Positions 20,349-26,259 of a stretch of 26,259 nucleotides of DNA are shown in pieces. This stretch comes from an uncultured Eubacterium sp. (GTDB lineage Bacteria > Bacillota > Clostridia > Lachnospirales > Lachnospiraceae). Position 1 is the first letter of the stretch; every line of letters begins with the position of its first letter. The stretch covers positions 1-26,259 of the forward strand of contig USBB01000032.1 of assembly GCA_900552795.1 (NCBI GenBank), read 5' to 3'. Under the pieces are notes generated by a model. The model worked only from the letters and a program-made list of their open reading frames with translations. It had not been told where the DNA came from and did no database searches. Position numbers and translations under genes: made by a program.

Positions 20349-20978
20349 GTGGAAAAGAAATCCAAAAACAGCTTCAAACAGATGCTGAATCATTACACAT
20401 ATAACGGTGACATGTTGTCGGTGGGACTGTTTATCGAAATAGTGGGCATGATGATACTATTTGTGGTCCTGCCTCAGACGGATAAGGGAATGGTAATAAG
20501 ATTTGCACTTATCCTTGGCATTGTTGTGGCATTTAGCGAAATGGTTAAGTATACATACTCAAGAACTTATAAGAGTGATACTATTATTATAAGGAAACTT
20601 AGTAAAAACTATATGAACCAGCGGGCAAATGTTAAATATCTGCCTGAAGCAAAATGTGCAATAGAGGCTCTTGATGAGGATCTGCTCGAGGGAGTAAGAA
20701 AAATTGTCATAAAGAAAGGACAGGATTTATATCTTACGACACATTACCATGTAATAAAGCTCTTTGAAGATAATCTTGGCGATGAAATCATGATAAAATA
20801 TAATCCTGACGATTTTTATTATAAGAGCTTGAAGGGTGACAAAAAAGCCCTTATCAAGAAATGCAGCCAGTGCACGAAATGTAAGGACAGGCAGACATGC
20901 AAACTGCACAAAGAACAGGCTGTTAAAATGTATAATTTGAAAATCGTCAGACGTATAAAAACAGAGGCTGCAGATTAA
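20349..20978 (+). CDS. Two-TM membrane protein with Cys-rich tail, 209 aa
   Basis: A GTG start lies 1 nt after the stop codon of the 31-aa peptide. Two hydrophobic helices (about residues 23-41 and 48-66) are followed by a cytoplasmic region. A cysteine cluster, CSQCTKCKDRQTC (about 178-190), probably binds a metal. Function is not recognised. It is the last gene of the operon, ending at the terminator 20963-20988. Confidence 0.8.
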   Translation: MEKKSKNSFKQMLNHYTYNGDMLSVGLFIEIVGMMILFVVLPQTDKGMVIRFALILGIVVAFSEMVKYTYSRTYKSDTIIIRKLSKNYMNQRANVKYLPEAKCAIEALDEDLLEGVRKIVIKKGQDLYLTTHYHVIKLFEDNLGDEIMIKYNPDDFYYKSLKGDKKALIKKCSQCTKCKDRQTCKLHKEQAVKMYNLKIVRRIKTEAAD

Positions 20979-20995
20979 TGCAGCCTCTTATTTTT
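20963..20995. terminator. Bidirectional terminator
   Basis: AGAGGCTGCA (20963-20972) pairs with TGCAGCCTCT (20979-20988) and is followed by TTATTTTTC. It separates the convergent genes 20349-20978 and 20995-22497. Confidence 0.88.
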
Positions 20996-22497
20996 CAATC
21001 TTCTATTGTTGGAATAAACAGGTTTAACTGAGTGTCTTCATCAAGAGTTTCGTCTACAGAAGCCTTGATATTATAATAGTAGTCAAAATCTTTAATTTCA
21101 TCATCAGACAATGGGAAGAATGTTATCTTGTATATTTTACGTGTTGGCAGGTATACATAATCTTTTACCATAACTTTATGCTGTTTGAAATCATCCAAAG
21201 CTTCCATTATATCTTCATGATAGCTACGTTTCTTGTTCAATTCTCCAAAATTACACCAGTATAAAAGATAATTATATTCAAGGGCAATAATGTATTCGTC
21301 AGGATTCTCTCCTCTTTCACTGAAACGCTTGTAAGCATTATGTCTCTGTTCCATAAAGGATGAATACAGAATTTTTGCAGCATCGTTTGTAAGTTCACTT
21401 AAAGGTTTTGATGACATTTTTCTAATACGCAGATTATGGAACTTGTCCATGTAAAATGGATCAAATGCATATGTAATAATACGTGTTGCTTTATCATATC
21501 TGAAACTTGATATTATATGCATTCCTTCAGTAACGGATTTTTTGTCGATTCCTTTTATGCCAATTTCATACATTCTCGCAATGCGTGCAGCAACAGAGTC
21601 ATAATCCGAAGTTCCAAATTTCTTTCTTTTTGGCTTGATGTATTTTAAAACATCAATTATTTTAATGCTGTATACGTTCATTGACGGTGATTTATTATCC
21701 CATCTGCTTAAAAGATACGACAATATCATATTATCAGTCTGGTCAAGTATCTGGAATTCTCCAGCTTCATTAATTGCTTTGTCAGGAAGTGTTACAACCA
21801 GCTTTTTATTGTGGTCTTCTGACTTGTATATAATCAGTTCCTTTGGATTCCCTTCAAGATTAAGATTGCTGACAGAAATTCTTCCCGGCTGAGCTGCAAA
21901 AAGAGGCTGATTTTTAAAGTCCTCCATAACAGCATAAGTTGCCCTGTTTAAGTCAAAATCATAAAGCTGTTTGATTATGTAGCAGATGTCTATTATAAGG
22001 TCGCTCTTATAATTGCCGATTATTGTAGACGACGTCAATTTTTCCTCACCCGGATAATCAATCATTAAAGTATCAGAATTATCTGCCCATGTCTTAATCT
22101 CGAGAAACTTCTCCTGCTCCTTGTCCTGAATGGACTTTCCTTCAAAAATCAAGTCCCTTTTGTCCTCCGGCGTCATATTATATTGTATTAAGGTAGCTCT
22201 TAAGAAATACTTGTCGCTGTCACTTAAATACTCTTTTGTATCTATCATGTCAGAACATTTCTTTAAATAACGCGTTTTCTTCTGGAGCCTTAGTTTCATT
22301 TTTCTTGCATACACAAGCTTAAGCTCTTCTCTTTCAGCGGAACCACTCAATTCACTCTGAACGAGATTCTGGACAATTTCATGCAGACTCTGGGAAAAGA
22401 ACTTAGATTGTCCTTCATGTTCAGAATAATACTGTATGAGCGCAGGATTTATATTTTTCAATAATTCTTCAATAAACACATGGGAAAAAGTAATCAT
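20995..22497 (-). CDS. Putative plasmid replication initiator, 500 aa
   Basis: Probable initiator, judged by place and general features. It lies beside the iteron array and is transcribed away from it. A winged-helix-like segment covers about residues 255-330 (DQTDNMILSYLLSRWDNKS.. YDSVAARIARM), with basic residues KPKRKKFG in the middle. The N-terminal 170 residues are helical and charged. No nuclease or ATPase motif is visible. It has a good RBS (AAAGGAG). The -10 TACAAT with TG extension (minus strand, 22521-22528) may be its promoter. An alternative is another plasmid DNA-binding protein. Confidence 0.65.
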   Translation of the reverse strand: MITFSHVFIEELLKNINPALIQYYSEHEGQSKFFSQSLHEIVQNLVQSELSGSAEREELKLVYARKMKLRLQKKTRYLKKCSDMIDTKEYLSDSDKYFLRATLIQYNMTPEDKRDLIFEGKSIQDKEQEKFLEIKTWADNSDTLMIDYPGEEKLTSSTIIGNYKSDLIIDICYIIKQLYDFDLNRATYAVMEDFKNQPLFAAQPGRISVSNLNLEGNPKELIIYKSEDHNKKLVVTLPDKAINEAGEFQILDQTDNMILSYLLSRWDNKSPSMNVYSIKIIDVLKYIKPKRKKFGTSDYDSVAARIARMYEIGIKGIDKKSVTEGMHIISSFRYDKATRIITYAFDPFYMDKFHNLRIRKMSSKPLSELTNDAAKILYSSFMEQRHNAYKRFSERGENPDEYIIALEYNYLLYWCNFGELNKKRSYHEDIMEALDDFKQHKVMVKDYVYLPTRKIYKITFFPLSDDEIKDFDYYYNIKASVDETLDEDTQLNLFIPTIED

Positions 22498-22557
22498 AGC
22501 AGTCTCCTTTACTGCTTTCTATTGTAGCATATTTGTGGAAAGTTTAATAGCCAAATA

Positions 22558-23291
22558 ATGAGTACGTTTTAGTCCAAAATCGACAAATTGAAGCATATTT
22601 TTACGTGTTTTGCTATTTATGAAGCAGATTTAGTCCAAAATTGACAGGATGAATACGTTTTTTACGTGTTTCATATTAAATGAGTATAGTTTTTACGTGA
22701 TTTGTTAACATGAATATGTTTTTTACGTGATTTAATCTATATGAAGCTGTTTTTGGCACAAATCGCAGCAATGAAGATGATTTTTACGTTATTTCTATTA
22801 ATTGAATACAGTTTTGACGTGAATTGGAATTTATGAATATAATTTTTACGTGTTTTATAGAAATGAGGACAGTATTTACGTGATTTGTCAGCATGAAGAT
22901 GATTTTTACGTGATTTATTGATATGAACATAGTTTTTACGTGATTTGTTAAAAATGAGTATGATTTATTCCAAAATTCGACAATATGAAGCACATACAGT
23001 CAAAAAATAATACGGATGATGCAGTATTTTTCCAAAATCATTATTTTTGAAGCTGATTTCGTCCAAAATGGCATATTTTGAAGCAGAAAATGGAGGGAAA
23101 TGACATATATGAAACTGATTTTATCCTGTATTTTTCAGATGAAGCAGAAAATGGACAAAAAAAGAATTTGTGCTACGCGTTTAGTCGTAACCTACTATTT
23201 TTGAAGCTGATTTTGTCCAAAATGGCATAACATGAAGCTGTTTTATTCCCAAAATATCAAAATGAGTACATTTTAGGCTAATTTACAATTT
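22558..23291 (+). repeat. 24-unit iteron array, 30/31-bp period (probable origin)
   Basis: Units starting ATGA or TTGA begin at 22558, 22588, 22619, 22649, 22680, 22710, 22741, 22771, 22802, 22833, 22863, 22893, 22923, 22954, 22985, 23016, 23047, 23078, 23109, 23139, about 23168, 23201, 23232 and 23262. The spacing is nearly always 30 or 31 bp, close to three helical turns. Class A units carry TTTTTACGTGATTT (10 units, mostly 22588-22950). Class B carry TTTTGTCCAAAATGGCAT (several, mostly 22954-23260, with two at the left). No gene lies in the array. Such arrays bind plasmid initiator proteins. Confidence 0.85.
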
Positions 23292-23349
23292 CTGTATCTT
23301 TGGCTATTATTAATTCTGTGAAAATATCAAAGAAAGGAGGAGAAAGCAA

Positions 23350-24378
23350 ATGTCCATTAATCCGGAAGAAAGAATTAAAAGTCTTACCGTAGAATATCTT
23401 TATGCGAAAATGGCGCAGATTAATATAGCAGAACTTATGGCTGCTGTTAAAGTAGCTCCAAGCTATAAAGAAATGGTTGAAAGCCAGACAAGTCCTGACA
23501 TTCTTGTGCCTAATTACATAAACGAACGTGATTATTTCGGGAAAAGACCATATCTCAATAAAAACGCGATACTTTTGTACATTTACCTACATTTTATCAA
23601 TCCTGATGCTTCAGGCAGAGTTAAACTTGCTATAAAGCCTGCTTCAGATTTTCTGTCACTGCCTGCAAAGACAATAAGACTTAACTTAAGGAACCTGCTG
23701 AGGCATGGATACATACAGTATATTAAGGATGAGGCCGGAGTATACGTTATATGCATTAACGGTTATTTTGAAAAAGGAAAGACTGCATCTGATGGATTTA
23801 AAGGATATTTTAATGTAACACTTGATGCCTTTAAGGAATTAATCAAAGTATCATCCATTAACGAACTACGCATCCAGCTCAGGGGACTCATGCAGTGCTG
23901 CCCGGGTATTAATAACGGAAGACTTGAACATATCAGTTTTTCAGATATGAAGCGTTTCTTCCCATCTTATGTACATATAAAAGATATTAAGAATCTTTTG
24001 GTAACAGACCTTACCCTTAATATGTTTAATATTAAATTCACGGCAGATGAGAAATTCTGTATGATTAAAGCTAAAGACAATTATGATCCGGTTAAGGTAA
24101 AGAATGGCATTGTTACAGACTGTGAACAGAAAGTTAAAAAACTGGTCAAAAAGATGCTGTCGCAGAAAAAACATGCTGCTACTGCTTTCCTCTTTTCAGA
24201 TAAGAATATAAACGACATATCAAAAATTTCATTAAGACTGCCTGTAAATGATATTCTCTGCGGCATTGAAAGTTTGTTTGAAAACTATTCAGGTGCAAAA
24301 GTGTCAAACATTGGTGGTCTTGTTCGCGTGCTTTCACAGGAGCATTATGATAACAGAATCATAACGTCATCCCAATGA
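23350..24378 (+). CDS. Putative replication/DNA-binding protein with winged helix, 342 aa
   Basis: The segment about residues 65-135 (LNKNAILLYIYLHFINPDAS.. FLSLPAKTIRLNLRNLLRHG) is a winged-helix domain like those of plasmid and phage replication proteins. The C-terminal half is helical and basic and is not assigned. It points away from the iteron array on the side opposite to the 500-aa protein, and has a strong AAAGGAGG. It might be a second initiator, a helicase loader or an origin regulator. I cannot choose from sequence. Confidence 0.65.
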   Translation: MSINPEERIKSLTVEYLYAKMAQINIAELMAAVKVAPSYKEMVESQTSPDILVPNYINERDYFGKRPYLNKNAILLYIYLHFINPDASGRVKLAIKPASDFLSLPAKTIRLNLRNLLRHGYIQYIKDEAGVYVICINGYFEKGKTASDGFKGYFNVTLDAFKELIKVSSINELRIQLRGLMQCCPGINNGRLEHISFSDMKRFFPSYVHIKDIKNLLVTDLTLNMFNIKFTADEKFCMIKAKDNYDPVKVKNGIVTDCEQKVKKLVKKMLSQKKHAATAFLFSDKNINDISKISLRLPVNDILCGIESLFENYSGAKVSNIGGLVRVLSQEHYDNRIITSSQ

Positions 24379-24773
24379 TTTATTCTTAATTTAATATAAA
24401 GCAAATGTACCTGCCAGCAAGACAGGCTTATTTTGGTGCCGTAAAACAGAGTTTTTACGTTTCATAATGTCTATATACGCTTATTTTCACCTTTTACGTT
24501 ATCAACATGTTATTCACACTGGCACACTTTTAGTTAATATAAGCTTTTAATAATGCTTTATATTCTTGATTAGTTATTTACTGCCGGATTGATTTATTTA
24601 CAGACAAACTTATGCCCAGTTCATACAAAAGCATCACTGCCGAATGTACCACAAAGCTAGTATTTTCAAGGGATTAGGGAATTATGATTTCTCTATTATG
24701 AAATTTGATTAATATGATATATATGAAAGTATATGATTTATGATATGTATTTATATATAGAAATATACATAAA
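24379..24773. other. AT-rich spacer with two iteron cores and a DnaA box
   Basis: No gene. It contains TTTTTACGT at 24452-24460 and CTTTTACGTT at 24491-24500, the same core as the class A iterons, spaced 39 bp. A perfect DnaA box, TTATTCACA, lies at 24510-24518. A very AT-rich stretch follows at 24660-24770. These are the usual parts of an opening region, so replication may start here or in the adjacent array. A weak hairpin (CCTG..CAGG, about 24411-24427) may terminate the 23350 gene. Confidence 0.55.
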
Positions 24774-24798
24774 AAGAGAGCAGTTAAACTGCTCTCTT
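24774..24798 (-). terminator. Terminator of the parA/parB-like operon
   Basis: AGAGAGCAGTT pairs with AACTGCTCTCT around an almost continuous palindrome. On the minus strand TTTTTATG follows. Confidence 0.88.
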
Positions 24799-24803
24799 CT
24801 TAC

Positions 24804-25205
24804 TTATGAATTATTAACCGAAAGATCTTCGAGAATTGTGTTCATAAAGTCATTTGCTGACTTGTATCCAAGCGTTGTGTAAGCACGCTCAAGATTTGAA
24901 GCGGCTTTGTCGGAAAGAAGAAAATTCTTATGAATAGTTCTCTTCCCGTTCTTTGCTGCACTGGCGAAAATAGAAAGGACTGCATCCTGTTTAGCATCAA
25001 CAGGTTCCGGTTCAACAGCTACTGCTTCAGGTTGAACTGTGTCATCCTTAACCTCTTTAATATCTTCAACTGCATTATCATCTTCATCAGCTTTTGCGAT
25101 AACAGCATCAACCAATGTTTCCTGAGACGATACTGCCTGCTTTGCTGCTTCTTTTGCTTTCTCGTTTTCTGCGCTTTTTGCCCTCAACGCATTTACTCTT
25201 GCCAT
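24804..25205 (-). CDS. ParB-like centromere-binding protein, 133 aa
   Basis: It follows parA after 1 nt, with its RBS (GAGAGG) in the parA end. The first 75 residues are Ala/Glu/Asp/Val-rich and disordered. The C-terminal 50 (TIHKNFLLSDKAASNLERAY.. DFMNTILEDL) look like a ribbon-helix-helix DNA-binding domain, as in small partners of type Ib ParA systems. It should bind the repeats upstream of parA and regulate the operon. Confidence 0.78.
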   Translation of the reverse strand: MARVNALRAKSAENEKAKEAAKQAVSSQETLVDAVIAKADEDDNAVEDIKEVKDDTVQPEAVAVEPEPVDAKQDAVLSIFASAAKNGKRTIHKNFLLSDKAASNLERAYTTLGYKSANDFMNTILEDLSVNNS

Positions 25206-25206
25206 A

Positions 25207-25989
25207 TTACATGTCCTCTCTTTCTAATACTTTCTGTGCGATGTCGTAAAAACTTCTTGATATTGGTGACGATTTGCCAAGATTGTATACCGATGTATGC
25301 AGTGTCTTAACCTCAGACATCTTAATCATCTCTTTAATGTATGCCACGAATGGCTTAATCTCATCTTTTCTGTTAGCTGCATGAGCTTCAAGCTTTTCCA
25401 TTGCAATATCATACATTACTGATCTCTTGTAGCTGTTAAGGATGTAGCCGATTACCTGTGCGTGACTCTCATGATTACGTCCGTTAACAAGCTTTGCAAT
25501 ATCATCCTCAGTCTCTTCAATCATATCCATTGAACTGTCGTCCGATAATGTCGGAATTATGATGTAATCAGCTGCAACATAAGTCATGTTAAGAAGAACT
25601 GATCTTGAAGGTGCATTGTCAATAAAGATATAGTCATAATGATAATCATTAACCATGATGTCAACTAAATCTGCCATAAGGTAAATGTCATCTCTCTTAC
25701 AGAAATCAATCGCAGCGAGTGATAATGATTTTGAACCTACCATGATGTCAAATAACTCATTATGCTGAACTGCTTCATCCGGCGTGCATATTCCTTTAAG
25801 AACCTCATAAATGGTTTTACCTGTTGTCAGGTCAGCACCAACATTCTTTGATAATGAACAGTTCTCATCAAGATCAACTACAAGAACCTTTTTACCTGAA
25901 ATATCTTTGATAGCAGATGCAAGCTCTACTGTACAGCTGCTTTTTCCAACTCCGCCCTTTGCGGAACTTAAACTAATTACTTTAGCCAT
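25207..25989 (-). CDS. parA: ParA-family partition ATPase, 260 aa
   Basis: The deviant Walker A KGGVGKSS (about residues 10-17), the A' motif VVDLDENCSL and the Walker B segment FIDNAPSRS mark a ParA/MinD-type ATPase. There is no N-terminal HTH, so it is a type Ib plasmid partition protein that moves plasmid copies along the nucleoid. RBS AAAGGAG. A class-1 promoter lies 75-100 nt upstream, and the repeats at 26130-26259 and 1-103 form a plausible centromere. Confidence 0.95.
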   Translation of the reverse strand: MAKVISLSSAKGGVGKSSCTVELASAIKDISGKKVLVVDLDENCSLSKNVGADLTTGKTIYEVLKGICTPDEAVQHNELFDIMVGSKSLSLAAIDFCKRDDIYLMADLVDIMVNDYHYDYIFIDNAPSRSVLLNMTYVAADYIIIPTLSDDSSMDMIEETEDDIAKLVNGRNHESHAQVIGYILNSYKRSVMYDIAMEKLEAHAANRKDEIKPFVAYIKEMIKMSEVKTLHTSVYNLGKSSPISRSFYDIAQKVLEREDM

Positions 25990-26062
25990 AACAATATATC
26001 TCCTTTATCATTCATTTTGTCATGGTACCCGGTCACGGGCACATATTGTTTCTTACACATAC

Positions 26063-26091
26063 ATAATATTCACTTTTTTAAATTTGTCCAA
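26063..26091 (-). promoter_or_regulatory. Class-1 promoter for parA
   Basis: On the minus strand TTGGAC (26086-26091) and TATTAT (26063-26068) have a 17-nt spacer. Confidence 0.78.
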
Positions 26092-26207
26092 AAATATACA
26101 TATAAAAATAAATATATTTTGATACATAAAGATGTATAGGTTTATAGTTATCTTTATGCATGCCATTATAACATAAATATAACCATAAAGACAAGTATAT
26201 TTATATG

Positions 26208-26247
26208 TATAAATATGTTTATAAATATAAATATAAACATATTTATA
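26208..26247. repeat. 16-bp-arm palindrome in AT-only DNA upstream of parA
   Basis: TATAAATATGTTTATA (26208-26223) is followed, after 8 bp, by its perfect inverse TATAAACATATTTATA (26232-26247). Further TATAAATATAAATATA runs reach the window end. With 26130-26147 and the 24-bp units at 1-103 it makes a candidate centromere. Confidence 0.7.
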
Positions 26248-26259
26248 AATATAAATATA

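Noticed and set aside
22558..23291. CRISPR array
   Set aside because: The period is 30/31 bp throughout with a degenerate core and no constant repeat plus unique spacers, and no cas genes are present.

Overview
The window looks like a complete or near-complete low-GC plasmid (about 26.3 kb) from a Gram-positive, Clostridia-type bacterium, probably Lachnospiraceae-like. This is inferred from AGGAGG-type ribosome binding sites, lipoprotein signal peptides, a Lachnospiraceae-style TnpB, a parA/parB-like pair, a long iteron array between two replication-type proteins, an AEP-family primase, and AT-rich repeats at both ends that would join in a circle. No chromosomal housekeeping genes were seen.

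Layout. 1-5000: minus-strand operons of small, mostly unrecognised membrane or secreted proteins (lipoprotein at 491-1120, calcineurin-like phosphoesterase at 2137-2940). 5090-6420: plus-strand tRNA operon with its own promoter, a 36-codon leader ORF, a terminator with a competing antiterminator, an XRE-type regulator and seven tRNA genes (Lys, Tyr, Phe, Ser-TGA, Ser-GCT, His, Cys). 6850-11650: minus-strand series of single genes, each with a similar promoter-proximal motif and a near-identical terminator, including a GHKL ATPase (7603-8784) and remnants of duplicated genes. 12135 to about 13800: an IS605/IS1341-type element carrying only tnpB, with a structured right end. 13806-16130: primase. 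16344-20978: surface and envelope genes (membrane protein, secreted beta-rich protein, lipoprotein nuclease, CPBP protease operon). 20995-24800: two putative replication proteins flanking 24 phased 30/31-bp units, then an AT-rich region with a DnaA box. 24804-26259 and 1-103: parB-like gene, parA and centromere-like repeats.

The most striking find is the tRNA operon leader. Residues 6-22 of the leader peptide (17 in a row) consist only of Lys, Ser, Tyr, Cys, His and Phe, exactly the six amino acids whose tRNAs are encoded downstream. The serine codons split three UCN and three AGU, matching the two Ser tRNAs. Downstream of these codons lie a strong intrinsic terminator and an upstream 15-bp pairing that would exclude it, arranged as in classical ribosome-mediated attenuation. 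The reading offered here is a self-sensing tRNA supply circuit: shortage of any of these charged tRNAs stalls the leader ribosome, prevents termination and switches on the tRNA genes that cure the shortage. This is a prediction from sequence. I know of no described tRNA operon controlled this way.

Two promoter styles recur. One is a uniform TTGGAC-N17-TATTAT or close variant, used by parA, primase, nuclease and others. The other is an AAAAYCCATATTTAT-like motif about 40-55 nt before many start codons on both strands.
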